Shown here: piece by piece, positions 41,052 through 49,875 of the stretch
How positions within the stretch are numbered: position 1 is the first letter of the stretch
Layout of the letters: the number at the start of each line of letters is the position of its first letter
Source: Gammaproteobacteria bacterium
GTDB taxonomy: Bacteria; Pseudomonadota; Gammaproteobacteria; Coxiellales; Coxiellaceae
Reading direction: 5' to 3'
NCBI GenBank assembly: GCA_030429175.1
Contig: JAUIDD010000005.1
Coordinates: forward strand, 52,861-116,860
DNA: 64,000 nucleotides
Program-made: the position numbers and the translations under genes
Notes under the pieces: model-generated
What the model was told of the DNA's origin: nothing
The model's database searches: none
What the model saw: the letters and a program-made list of their open reading frames with translations, nothing else

Positions 41052-42557
41052 CTAACGACGCCGGGCCTTATTCTTCTCTGAAGATTTTTTCTTACCATTC
41101 GACATCGCAGGACTACTTCGCTTGCCTGAATTACTGCGACCACGACGGGTGGCAGTAGCAGGCTCACTAGCAGCATTTGAACGGCGGCGGCGCTTTTTAC
41201 GTGAGGCAGGTGTATACACTTCCTCACTGACTTTTAAGTCATCATCAGAAGGCAATGGATTTGCTTGCTGCAATAAGTAAGCCAGTGATGCAGCAACATC
41301 CTCTGCACTACATTCACCCTGAGCTATGATTTCTTCAACCATCTTTTGATAGGGAAGAATCTTTTTAGACTTAGTTGCAAGGCCAATTACCTGCGCTGCC
41401 AATTGTTGGCTGCGTTTTACGGTCATCTCTGCCAATGATGGTGGCTCGATTTTTTTAATTTTTTGATTTAAACCACGCTCAAGATCACTTAACAAACGAC
41501 GCTCTCTAGGCGTGACAATTAGTAAGGCTTTACCTTTACGACCTGCACGACCAGTACGGCCAATACGATGAATATAGGGCTCAAGGTCATACGGAATATC
41601 AAAGTTAACGACATGACTCACGCGATCAACATCAATACCGCGCGCTGCAACATCTGTCGCAATCACGATATCTAACCCACCCTTCTTAAAACGATTGATG
41701 GTTTTTTCACGCATGTTTTGATTCATATCACCATTCATTGCAGCAGCAGCATACCCACGCGCTTGCAACTTTTCCGCAAGCTCTGTTGAATAAGTCTTAG
41801 TACGCACAAAAATAATAACTGCTTGCGTATCTTCTACTTCAAGATAGCGGGTTAAGCCATCGAGCTTATGGTCACGTGAAACACACATATAAGATTGCTC
41901 AATGTTATCAACCGTTCTCTGTTCATCTTTAGTTTTTACCATCTTCGCATCTTTCAGATAACGCTTAGCAATTTTTTGAATCGCTGCTGGCATCGTTGCA
42001 GAAAACAAAGCTGTTTGATGTGAGTCTTTGGTTTGACCAAGGATCCATTCGATATCATCAACAAAACCCATTCTCAGCATTTCATCAGCTTCATCGAGTA
42101 TCACTGTCTTCAATGCATCTAAAGATAAACTACCACGACGCATATGATCCATAATACGACCCGGCGTACCAACAATTACTTGTGGGCCGCGCTTTAGTGC
42201 ACGCAGCTGTGTTTGATAATCTTGCCCACCATAAATCGGCGCCACATGAAAATCTTTCATATGCTTAGCATAACTTTGAAATGCTTCAGCTACCTGTATG
42301 GCAAGCTCACGTGTTGGCGTAATCACCAGTACTTGTGGGGCGCGGATCGATAGATCAAGCTTGTGTAACACAGGCAGTGCAAAAGCAGCCGTCTTTCCCG
42401 TACCCGTTTGTGCCTGCGATAATAGATCGCTGCCTTCCAGTATAATAGGAATACTCTGCTCTTGAACGGTCGTAGGCGTTTCATAACCCAACTCCGTCAG
42501 TGCCGACAATAGGGCTTTATTCAGCCCAAGATTCTTAAATGTGCTTATTTTTAACAT
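41052..42557 (-). CDS. deaD: ATP-dependent DEAD-box RNA helicase (DeaD/CsdA-like)
   Basis: 501 residues. Q motif FKNLGLNKALLSALTELGY...TPTTVQEQSIP, motif I AQTGTGKTAAF, Ia PTRELA, Ib TPGRI, II DEADEM, III SAT, IV VIIFVRTK, V ATDVAARGID, VI HRIGRTGRAGR. The C-terminal basic tail (SRKKRRRRSNAASEP, RRGRSNSGKRS) probably binds RNA. Shorter than E. coli CsdA (629) and lacks a clear DbpA-type RBD. I start at the ATG at 42557, which opens the conserved Q-motif region; a TTG at 42611 would add 18 unrelated residues. Role: ribosome biogenesis and cold growth. Confidence 0.93.
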   Translation of the reverse strand: MLKISTFKNLGLNKALLSALTELGYETPTTVQEQSIPIILEGSDLLSQAQTGTGKTAAFALPVLHKLDLSIRAPQVLVITPTRELAIQVAEAFQSYAKHMKDFHVAPIYGGQDYQTQLRALKRGPQVIVGTPGRIMDHMRRGSLSLDALKTVILDEADEMLRMGFVDDIEWILGQTKDSHQTALFSATMPAAIQKIAKRYLKDAKMVKTKDEQRTVDNIEQSYMCVSRDHKLDGLTRYLEVEDTQAVIIFVRTKTYSTELAEKLQARGYAAAAMNGDMNQNMREKTINRFKKGGLDIVIATDVAARGIDVDRVSHVVNFDIPYDLEPYIHRIGRTGRAGRKGKALLIVTPRERRLLSDLERGLNQKIKKIEPPSLAEMTVKRSQQLAAQVIGLATKSKKILPYQKMVEEIIAQGECSAEDVAASLAYLLQQANPLPSDDDLKVSEEVYTPASRKKRRRRSNAASEPATATRRGRSNSGKRSSPAMSNGKKKSSEKNKARRR

Positions 42558-42627
42558 GCGCGGTAGTGTCTCACACTTTTTGAACACACACCAGCGTAAT
42601 TTTTTAGACAATCAACACGATAACGTA

Positions 42628-43503
42628 TCAAAGGCAACTTACTACCTTATTAGCACCAAAAGAGTACTGTTGCTGCTGCTTTAAAATGTCCATTTGCGCA
42701 TTTAACGCCTCGATGGCACCATTAAGCTCGGGCGAATGTCGTTGAAGTATGGCTGCCTGCAGTGCCTCCCATGAATAATCCATGTTAGTGCCTGGCCCAT
42801 AACCAAAACAGCGGCAAACACAAACATCACTCACTTGATAAAATTGAAATAACCAATCTCGAGCAAGCTGCTGTTCCTCTGGCAACAAAGAGGTATTCAG
42901 TGCAATACACGCTAACGGGGTAAACTTAGTAAAAACTCTACTATCTTGATTAAAATAAATAGCCTCACATGATAGCCACTTATCAATGTCTTCTTTACTA
43001 AACATCCCTTTTAATTGCATAAATTGCGCTTTTAAGTGATGAAGATTTTGTGCATGTAACCCAATCCAATGAAACAAAGATATTTGACCATGCCAATAGG
43101 AATTCAGTTCTCTACGATTAAAAATGGAAGCACTTGTTAGCTGGCCGTATTGCACCCTCTCTATAGCCTGAATAGAAGAAACGATAGTAGCATACCTATG
43201 ATCAATTGACTTGGATTGTTGTAGTAATTCATAAGCTTGACGTTGCAAAGATAAATTAGATTTATATAACTCATGTGTTGGTTTTGACTGTTCATCTAGT
43301 GGATTTTTACTCACATAAGTTGCTTTAAAACTTAGTACTTGACGTATAGGTTCACTATTACTGCGTTGACGCACATGAGCCGGTATTGTCTTACGCTCTG
43401 ATTGTGATGTACTGGAACAGCTAGCCTTCTTTCCCAATATTAAAACTTTGCCATAAGGGAACGGTCGCGAGGCCAAGTTACCTAAATCGCCATCTCTACT
43501 CAT
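42628..43503 (-). CDS. Hypothetical protein, possible effector
   Basis: 291 residues, soluble. The N-terminal 60 are Ser/Arg-rich and look disordered (CSSTSQSERKTIPAHVRQRS), followed by a helical body with many Gln, Tyr and Trp. No signal peptide or membrane helix, and no family recognised. GGAG precedes the ATG. It is upstream of the helicase gene on the same strand, 70 bases away. Confidence 0.65.
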   Translation of the reverse strand: MSRDGDLGNLASRPFPYGKVLILGKKASCSSTSQSERKTIPAHVRQRSNSEPIRQVLSFKATYVSKNPLDEQSKPTHELYKSNLSLQRQAYELLQQSKSIDHRYATIVSSIQAIERVQYGQLTSASIFNRRELNSYWHGQISLFHWIGLHAQNLHHLKAQFMQLKGMFSKEDIDKWLSCEAIYFNQDSRVFTKFTPLACIALNTSLLPEEQQLARDWLFQFYQVSDVCVCRCFGYGPGTNMDYSWEALQAAILQRHSPELNGAIEALNAQMDILKQQQQYSFGANKVVSCL

Positions 43504-43719
43504 ACAAATCTCCTTTTATATAATAAAGCCAGTTAGTAGTATTAGCATGATAACCCTATAAAAACAAGAATATTCCAACTAAATTAGAGTTTATTTACAA
43601 TTTGTAAATAATAAGAAAAGCCTATACATAACCACAGCGTTTCAATGTAAGATATCTCTTACAGACAATATTATTGCGAGCTGTTATGCTACCTCCATAT
43701 AGAGATAGAGGCAGCATTT

Positions 43720-43932
43720 ATGACAAACATGTTTAACAATAATGGACTGCTGAATGAACAAAATACATCATCCGAGCTACCCATAACACATTACTTTACT
43801 TTGATAAAATTTCGCGGAATTTTAACTGCGGCAATATTTATTCTACCTATAACCTTAATTTTCCATATCCAAATGTCATTCCCTACCATCACAAACGTGT
43901 TGATAAAATGGATATCACTTATAAAACATTAA
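43720..43932 (+). CDS. Small membrane protein, unknown function
   Basis: 70 residues with one membrane helix (GILTAAIFILPITLIFHIQM) after a polar Asn-rich start. A GAGGCAGC lies about ten bases before the ATG. It is followed after 10 bases by another small ORF (43943) and then by the DUF6165 gene, suggesting a short operon. No homologue recognised. Confidence 0.4.
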   Translation: MTNMFNNNGLLNEQNTSSELPITHYFTLIKFRGILTAAIFILPITLIFHIQMSFPTITNVLIKWISLIKH

Positions 43933-43942
43933 AAGGAACATC

Positions 43943-44104
43943 ATGAATTTTGAACAAATTTCTGTATGCCTGTTTGAAGAAAGTGCTGAAAAATTTAAAG
44001 CTGTTCTTGCGCAAATCGATTTTGATATTAATACCAAATGTCAAACTATTGAGAAAATTGACAGCGCCTGCTTCGCGTTTGCTTCCGACTATAAACTATT
44101 TTAA
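43943..44104 (+). CDS. Small hypothetical protein
   Basis: 53 residues (opens MNFEQISVCLFEESAEKFKA), acidic and compact, with an AAAGGAAC site six bases before the ATG. Good coding-like composition and tight spacing with both neighbours (10 bases before, 30 bases after) argue for a real gene. Function unknown. Confidence 0.5.
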   Translation: MNFEQISVCLFEESAEKFKAVLAQIDFDINTKCQTIEKIDSACFAFASDYKLF

Positions 44105-44134
44105 AATAATCACCCACCACCCAGGAGTACGCAA

Positions 44135-44524
44135 ATGCTTATCAATACCCCCATTTCAGTAGGCGAGTTAATTGACAAAATTACTATTTTAGAAATCAAG
44201 CAAACACGCATTAACGATGCCGATAAGCTTGTCCATATCAACAATGAATTACTACATCTTACAGCGATCGTCACTCAATATCACTTACAGACTGATAAAC
44301 TCAAACAACTTAAAGCTGAGCTTAAGACGATTAACAAAACGCTATGGGACATCGAAGATGATATTCGCGCATGTGAAAGAGCAAAAAACTTTTCTGAATT
44401 ATTTATAGAGCTTGCACGTAAAGTTTATTATACAAATGATTTACGCGCTAACTTAAAATATCAAATTAATAGCGCCAGTGGCTCAGAACTATTTGAAGTG
44501 AAATCCTACGAGAGCTATGTATGA
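44135..44524 (+). CDS. DUF6165-family protein
   Basis: 129 residues. The opening ISVGELIDKITILEIKQTRI and the middle KAELKTINKTLWDIEDDIRA with RACERAKNF-type segment are typical of the small helical family found next to LPS glycosyltransferase genes. Predominantly helical, cytosolic. CAGGAG precedes the ATG. Its stop overlaps the start of the glycosyltransferase gene as ATGA (44521-44524), so translation is coupled. Probable partner in surface polysaccharide synthesis. Confidence 0.85.
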   Translation: MLINTPISVGELIDKITILEIKQTRINDADKLVHINNELLHLTAIVTQYHLQTDKLKQLKAELKTINKTLWDIEDDIRACERAKNFSELFIELARKVYYTNDLRANLKYQINSASGSELFEVKSYESYV

Positions 44525-45696
44525 CACTATTCCCTAGAGGAATGAACAAACGCTGGTGGCTATTTCGACCTATCGATTTAATTACCGCAATATTTAAATC
44601 TCGCAAACCCAAACATGGCATGGTGATCGTACGCATGGATGGCCTGGGTGATATGATTTTATTTCGCCCTATCCTAGACTATTATGCTAGCGCCTTTGGC
44701 ATCGATAAAAAAGACATTACCATACTCGGCTGCCATAGCTGGCGTGCACTAGCAGCTACTGTTTTCAAAGACTATAACGTTGTCACGATTGATGAATACG
44801 CCTATGAACGTAAGTTTTTTTATCGACTTAAAATTTCATTGTGGATGGCCCGCCAACATTTTAAAGTGGCCACATGTGACATTTACTTTCGCAAACCAAT
44901 GACATGTGATAGCTTACTTTACTATAGCTATGCTGATCGCATCGCTGTTTGCACACCGCATCCCAGCAAAAAAACTAAACCGCGCTTCAACTATTACCAT
45001 CAATTTTATTCTGATATTATCGATACAGGATTACATCCAACACACGAAACAACTCGCCACTATCGATTTATTTCAGCAATTACTGGGCATGAAATTAAAC
45101 CACAGCCACTGCTTATGCCTTGGCGTAAGGACAAAGATCCTATTAATTTAAAACCCTATATAGCGATAAACTTTGGCAGTAACGAAGCTGGTAGACGCTG
45201 GCCGTTTGATCGTTATATTGAACTCGCCAAACGCATCATTGCCGATAACGATTATTATGTATTATTTCTTGGTGGGCCTGCTGAGCGTGAATACAGTCAA
45301 TTGCTTGATCAAAAAATTTCTCACCCTAAAATTATAAACTATATTGGTAAAGACAAAGGGCTAATAGATCTCTTTGATATTTTACAACATGCCACTGGTG
45401 TCATTACATCAGAAACAGGGCCTGGCCATTTTGCACTTGCTCTACAGGTACCAACACTCATGATCTGCGGCGGCAGTGCCTATAATACATTTGTACCTTA
45501 CCCTAAAGAAATCTGCAAAGACACCATGCAATTCGTTTATCAAAAGCTCGAATGCTTTACCTGCCTTGAACATTGTCCCTACCGACAAGATGATACCCAG
45601 GCTTATCCTTGTTTAAGCAATGTCACAACTGCTAATGTATATCAAAAGTTTACATCACTAATTAGCGAAGCAAATTGCTTAATTGATCGTGTTTGA
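44521..45696 (+). CDS. Glycosyltransferase family 9 (ADP-heptose:LPS heptosyltransferase-like)
   Basis: 391 residues, GT-B fold. Typical GT9 segments: HGMVIVRMDGLGDMILFRPI at the N-terminus, YIAINFGSNEAGRRWPFDRY for the nucleotide-sugar site, YYVLFLGGPAEREYSQLL, NYIGKDKGLIDLFDILQHA, and ITSETGPGHFALALQVPTLM ending with GG. A cysteine cluster follows (CFTCLEHCPY). Transfers a heptose or related sugar to a cell-surface acceptor. Co-translated with the DUF6165 gene. The stop overlaps the convergent pseudogene at 45679. Confidence 0.9.
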   Translation: MTLFPRGMNKRWWLFRPIDLITAIFKSRKPKHGMVIVRMDGLGDMILFRPILDYYASAFGIDKKDITILGCHSWRALAATVFKDYNVVTIDEYAYERKFFYRLKISLWMARQHFKVATCDIYFRKPMTCDSLLYYSYADRIAVCTPHPSKKTKPRFNYYHQFYSDIIDTGLHPTHETTRHYRFISAITGHEIKPQPLLMPWRKDKDPINLKPYIAINFGSNEAGRRWPFDRYIELAKRIIADNDYYVLFLGGPAEREYSQLLDQKISHPKIINYIGKDKGLIDLFDILQHATGVITSETGPGHFALALQVPTLMICGGSAYNTFVPYPKEICKDTMQFVYQKLECFTCLEHCPYRQDDTQAYPCLSNVTTANVYQKFTSLISEANCLIDRV

Positions 45697-47048
45697 GCTC
45701 GTCGATTTTTCCTCACGAAAAGCTTCTAAACTAAATAAATAATGCTCATTAACAAATACCGAAATGGCTTTATAAGCTTCGTGCGACATGCCTTTATTTT
45801 CTTCAAAAAGAATACAAATTTCTTCACAGCACTGCTTAACCGTTGTCGCCACCCACGTTTGAATTTCTAGCTTTGCAAAGGCATAACAATCTGACACACC
45901 TGCAGCAACCATTTGATAAGCACGTAGCTGCAGAAATGCATCTTTAGCGAATAAACAACATGTTTTCTCAGACGCAGACTTAAATAAGTGGGTTCCATTA
46001 ATATCAAAGTTACGGTAATTCTTTAAAGTCGTTAATAAGGCATTAAACTTTTCTGAAAACTCATCCACAAACATATCAAGTTGATCTAATATTGCAGCTT
46101 CTCTAGCTTTTATTGACTCTATTACTCGATCGTATGACAACTCAAGCCTTTGTAACTGCTCTTGGAGCCCAGGATGTTGCTTTGTCACTTGATAAACTTT
46201 ACTAAGTGTTGTTAAACACCAACCTATTTTAGAAACTATAGCTTTTGAGATAAGCGTATTTCTTGCATCGACTTCTTCAAGAAATAAAGACTGTGCCATT
46301 CCAAAATTTACAGATGGCATTTCTATCGCTAATACACCATGCTTGATCTTCAAAAAAATTTTCATATCTGATAAATAATATCTATATGCGTCTTTCTCTT
46401 TATGAAGCCTATTAACTTCGCATGTTGACTCATCACGGAGATACTGAGTAACTTGCATCTCATTTGCTTGATTAAAATCATAGCGCATAATGCGGTTATT
46501 TAGCAATGCTTGTGATTTACGCAGCCCACTGCCAAAGTGATTTATAAGGCCCCTCATAAGGCCAGGCATTTTAACTTTGTCATAAAAAGTTTGAATTGAA
46601 TTTGCTATGATAAGAGACAATTTATAGCAGTGTTCGTTTGAGCGCAAGAAGTACTTTGAACCACCATAACGTTGTTCCAAATAAGGATGAAATATTAAAG
46701 GCACAAACCGACTACGATCAACTTTTGCGACACATTCTCATATCATTTTCCAATCACTTCCCTTTCCACGAAGACCTGATAGCATAAATTGAAGAACATT
46801 AGATGTGTTTTTTTCTAATACAGAAATAACGGTAAGATACGCACGTGCAGCTGTTAAAAAATACCAATCCCCAAAATCGCTTACCCTAGCAACTGCCTTT
46901 ATAGGTGGCCACTCAATATCATTTTCATCCATTTTGGCATCTAAATCAGCAGAGTAACCTTCTTTAGCTTGAATTTGAGCAATAGCATTACGTGTGTACG
47001 CTAAAATTTCGGCATGGACACACTTTTAAAAAAAATTTCTAACTTCAT
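45679..47048 (-). pseudogene. Decayed effector-like gene (frameshift plus in-frame stop)
   Basis: A single reading frame of about 450 codons is visible with two lesions. It would start at the ATG at 47048 (MKLEIFFK); a missing base in the A/T run around 47030 breaks the frame, then VHAEILAYTRNAIAQIQAK and the block at 46738-46932 continue, a TGA at 46738-46740 follows SDWKMI, and the same frame resumes through ECVAKVDRSRF to the long 3' part (46704-45679, 341 codons). The 3' part is helical with coiled-coil character (LTTLSKVYQVTKQHPGLQEQ). No family recognised. The 341-codon part could be separately translated from a GTG at 46704. Confidence 0.6.
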
Positions 47049-47169
47049 AAAAAACTCTGTTAACATAGTATCGGCGCAAGATTAACTAAATCATAATAAA
47101 ATGTCCATACGTATATTTTACTGAATCTTGTGTAGGATGCTTTTTATTGGCGAAAATAGAAATTTCCGA

Positions 47170-47922
47170 CTAACTTAACCGCAATAAAGCACGTAACGCC
47201 AAGCCCAGCGTTGGATAGCAAACAATATAATCGGCTAACTTAAGCCTGATGCTTTCAATATAGGAATGAATAGTACGGTGTGAAACCTGTAGCGCTTTAG
47301 CAATAGTTTTAGCCATATGTCCTTGCACGAGATAGAAGCAACACTCAAGTTCACGTTTGGATAAAGATTTTATGATAGGTTGAATAGCAAGATTATCACG
47401 AGCTTTGTTGCAAAATGTCACCGGATTAGATGACAGACGATAAGGTCGCTCATAAGCATGGCGTGTAGCAGATTCAATAAGCTTTTTTGTACTTTTTAAA
47501 AATAAATAAGCCTGCTTTTTTAGCTCATTCATATATGACAAATAATAATTAAGGTACTCTGGATTTGACTGATCAAAAGCAAAGCACATAAAGTCTGTAT
47601 AGCCATTATTCGGCAAAATAAGGTGTAATCCATAATATTCGTTGTTTTGGTCAGCTAGGTAATCATAATGAGCTTGTGAAGGCATACTCTGCGCTAAATA
47701 AGCACCATAGGTATACGCACTGGGCGAAAACTCTGTATTGCCAATCTCCTGAACTTTTGATGCAGCGATAAGCTCAAACATTTTTGCATTACAAAAAAGA
47801 TTAACGCGTCGCGTATCCTCGTAGTATCGTGCAAAATCAAAATGCGTAAGTCTGGGATGCAAAACCATCGCATCATGTAATTTACTGAAATCACGGCAAT
47901 AATTCATAAGAGCAGTATTCAT
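47170..47922 (-). CDS. LuxR-family regulator with N-terminal sensor-like domain
   Basis: 250 residues. Residues ~1-170 form an alpha/beta sensor-like region without a recognised family (IEIGN-type core: FELIAASKVQEIGNTEFSPS; NEYYGLHLILPNNGYTDFMC), reminiscent in size of autoinducer-binding domains. C-terminal LuxR HTH: SLSKRELECCFYLVQGHMAK then TIAKALQVSHRTIHSYIESI. Adequate length for a quorum-type regulator, but the autoinducer residues cannot be confirmed. A 21-bp palindrome (47947-47967) sits 25 bases upstream of the ATG, suggesting autoregulation. Upstream of, and divergent from, the pilus operon. Confidence 0.85.
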   Translation of the reverse strand: MNTALMNYCRDFSKLHDAMVLHPRLTHFDFARYYEDTRRVNLFCNAKMFELIAASKVQEIGNTEFSPSAYTYGAYLAQSMPSQAHYDYLADQNNEYYGLHLILPNNGYTDFMCFAFDQSNPEYLNYYLSYMNELKKQAYLFLKSTKKLIESATRHAYERPYRLSSNPVTFCNKARDNLAIQPIIKSLSKRELECCFYLVQGHMAKTIAKALQVSHRTIHSYIESIRLKLADYIVCYPTLGLALRALLRLS

Positions 47923-47946
47923 ACCATATCCACAATATTTTCAAAC

Positions 47947-47967
47947 GCTACACTATCATAGTGTAGC
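47947..47967. promoter_or_regulatory. Palindromic site between the LuxR gene and the pilus operon
   Basis: Ten-base arms GCTACACTAT and ATAGTGTAGC around one central C. It shares the ACTAT/ATAGT core with the other sites but differs in the arms and centre. 25 bases upstream of the LuxR-type gene and about 120 bases upstream of pilA. Candidate autoregulatory operator. Confidence 0.6.
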
Positions 47968-48029
47968 CAAAATGTATAATACATACGAATATTTTACAGA
48001 TATCAAGCCACAATGATTAAAAAACGGTA

Positions 48030-48058
48030 TTGCAAATCAGCTAGCAGTGCTTTATAAA
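48030..48058 (+). promoter_or_regulatory. Possible sigma-70-type promoter of the pilus operon
   Basis: TTGCAA and TATAAA separated by 17 bases, with the ATG of the pilin gene 28 bases past the -10 box. No sigma-54 type GG/GC pair stands out. Prediction by eye only. Confidence 0.4.
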
Positions 48059-48086
48059 TAGGATACGATTTAACACAGGAAAGAAT

Positions 48087-48500
48087 ATGTCGTCTGAAAA
48101 AGGATTTTCTCTGATAGAACTCATGATGGTCGTTGCAATTATCGGCATTTTGATTGCTATTGTAATCCCTTCTTATAAAGTCTATGTACGCCGCTCATAT
48201 TATCTTGAGATCATACAAGCTGCAATTCCTTATAAAATTAATATTACCGAATGCTTTCAAGTTACGAGCGACATGAACGAATGCGGTGGTGGCAAAAATG
48301 GCGTACCTTCAGGTGATCACGAACCACATGGCATCGTTAAAACTATTGATATCAATGCTGATGGCAAAATTACTGTAACACCTGAACTTAAATACGGCTT
48401 AACCGACCAAGATCAATATACTCTTACGCCGGTTGTGAAACGCGGCAAGCTATTCTGGGTTTCCGGAGGTGGAGGCGTCGCACATGGATATGCAAACTAG
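48087..48500 (+). CDS. pilA: Type IV pilin (major prepilin)
   Basis: 137 residues. Short basic leader ending in Gly followed by the prepilin cleavage site: SSEKG|FSLIELMMVVAIIGI, with the conserved Glu5 of the mature pilin and an N-terminal alpha1 hydrophobic helix. Two cysteines (TECFQVTSDMNECGG) can form the usual disulfide, here only about eleven residues apart and nearer the N-terminus than in most pilins. Processed by the PilD encoded downstream. First gene of pilA-B-C-D-coaE. AGGAAAG precedes the ATG. Confidence 0.92.
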   Translation: MSSEKGFSLIELMMVVAIIGILIAIVIPSYKVYVRRSYYLEIIQAAIPYKINITECFQVTSDMNECGGGKNGVPSGDHEPHGIVKTIDINADGKITVTPELKYGLTDQDQYTLTPVVKRGKLFWVSGGGGVAHGYAN

Positions 48501-49875
48501 TATTACAACACACATTCTCACACAGCAAAATTTAATAACGATTCATGAAGCACAATGCTTTAATGAGGAAGCTGTAGCTTTAAGTATCGATTTAATTGAT
48601 TATCTGTATCATCACAGTGATTATGATAGCGAAACAGTAGCACAAAGCTGCGCTCAATATTTTGGGTTAGCTTATCTTGACAGTCAGACACTCAATCAAG
48701 CACACCTAGATGGTTATAGTCTTCAGTTTCAAAAAAGTAATGACTGGGTAACTGCACTTTATCGGCCATGTGACTTTGAGTCTCACTACAATACTTCAAA
48801 AACTTATTTTATCAGTGCTAAATTATTTTTTGAATATTATCAAAAGCTCTCTAAAGTTCCTGATGATACGATTCTCAAACAAACGACTATCGCTGAACTC
48901 AACGCGTTAATTCATTATGCAATTAGACAACAGGCATCTGATATTCATATAGAACCGCAATCACAACAGTATCAAATTAGAATACGCATTGATGGGCAAC
49001 TACATGCTTATCAGACCAGGCATGTAAAAGAAGTTCAGCCTATAATAATGCGGCTAAAAGTATTATCAGGTGTTGACATTACTCAGAACAGATTACCCCA
49101 AGATGGACAAATGACACATCAGCATGCACACCAAAATTATGACTGTCGTTTAAGTTTTTGCCCAACATTATGGGGCGAGAAAGTTGTCATGCGCATACTT
49201 GAAAGCAATCAGCATATGTTACAAATGCACGCACTCGGTCTCGAAATACAACAAAAAACATTATTACTTGACCTGGTAAATAAAAAACAAGGCTTGATAC
49301 TTGTCACAGGTCCAACCGGTAGCGGTAAAACACAAACATTATATTCAATTTTAAATTATCTGAATCGTATTGAGTCGAACATTATCTCAATTGAAGATCC
49401 TATCGAAATTAAATTAAATGGCATTAACCAAATTCAGGTAGATAAAAATATTGGGCTTTGCTTTGCAGATATCCTTCGTAGCATCTTACGTCAAGATCCA
49501 GATATTATTATGATAGGCGAAATACGTGATACTGAAACTGCCAAACTTGCCATTCATGCCGCATTAACAGGGCACTTAGTTTTAGCAACATTACATGCCC
49601 AAGATAGCCATGACACTATAGCACGGCTTGGAAATTTAGGCGTATCCTATCCTGATATACGCTCAACTTTAAAGTTAGTCATTGCGCAACGTCTCATTAA
49701 AAAGCCTGCTGGAGGTAGAGTCGGCATTTTCGAACTACTTAAAATGGACAAACAACCTAAGCAAGTTTTATCCTTATGGGATGCAGGCATGATCAAAGTA
49801 AAACGCCAAGAAATAACCCTAGAGGCACTCACACAGGTTATACCACCACCAGAATTAGAGGTGGTTGATGATTAA
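48484..49875 (+). CDS. pilB: Type IV pilus assembly ATPase PilB, short form
   Basis: 463 residues, against a usual 560-580. N-terminal N1-type domain (LSIDLIDYLYHHSDYDSETV...FGLAYLD), then ASDIHIEPQ, Walker A GPTGSGKTQTLYS, Asp box EDPIE, Walker B PDIIMIGEIRDTETAKLAIH with HALTGHLVLATLHAQD. It lacks the tetracysteine zinc loop usual between ...AQRLI and GR.GIFE: here AQRLIKKPAGGRVGIFELL joins directly. Start at the ATG at 48484, about ten bases after a GGAGG in the pilin gene; the genes overlap. Drives pilus extension in the cytosol. Confidence 0.92.
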   Translation: MDMQTSITTHILTQQNLITIHEAQCFNEEAVALSIDLIDYLYHHSDYDSETVAQSCAQYFGLAYLDSQTLNQAHLDGYSLQFQKSNDWVTALYRPCDFESHYNTSKTYFISAKLFFEYYQKLSKVPDDTILKQTTIAELNALIHYAIRQQASDIHIEPQSQQYQIRIRIDGQLHAYQTRHVKEVQPIIMRLKVLSGVDITQNRLPQDGQMTHQHAHQNYDCRLSFCPTLWGEKVVMRILESNQHMLQMHALGLEIQQKTLLLDLVNKKQGLILVTGPTGSGKTQTLYSILNYLNRIESNIISIEDPIEIKLNGINQIQVDKNIGLCFADILRSILRQDPDIIMIGEIRDTETAKLAIHAALTGHLVLATLHAQDSHDTIARLGNLGVSYPDIRSTLKLVIAQRLIKKPAGGRVGIFELLKMDKQPKQVLSLWDAGMIKVKRQEITLEALTQVIPPPELEVVDD

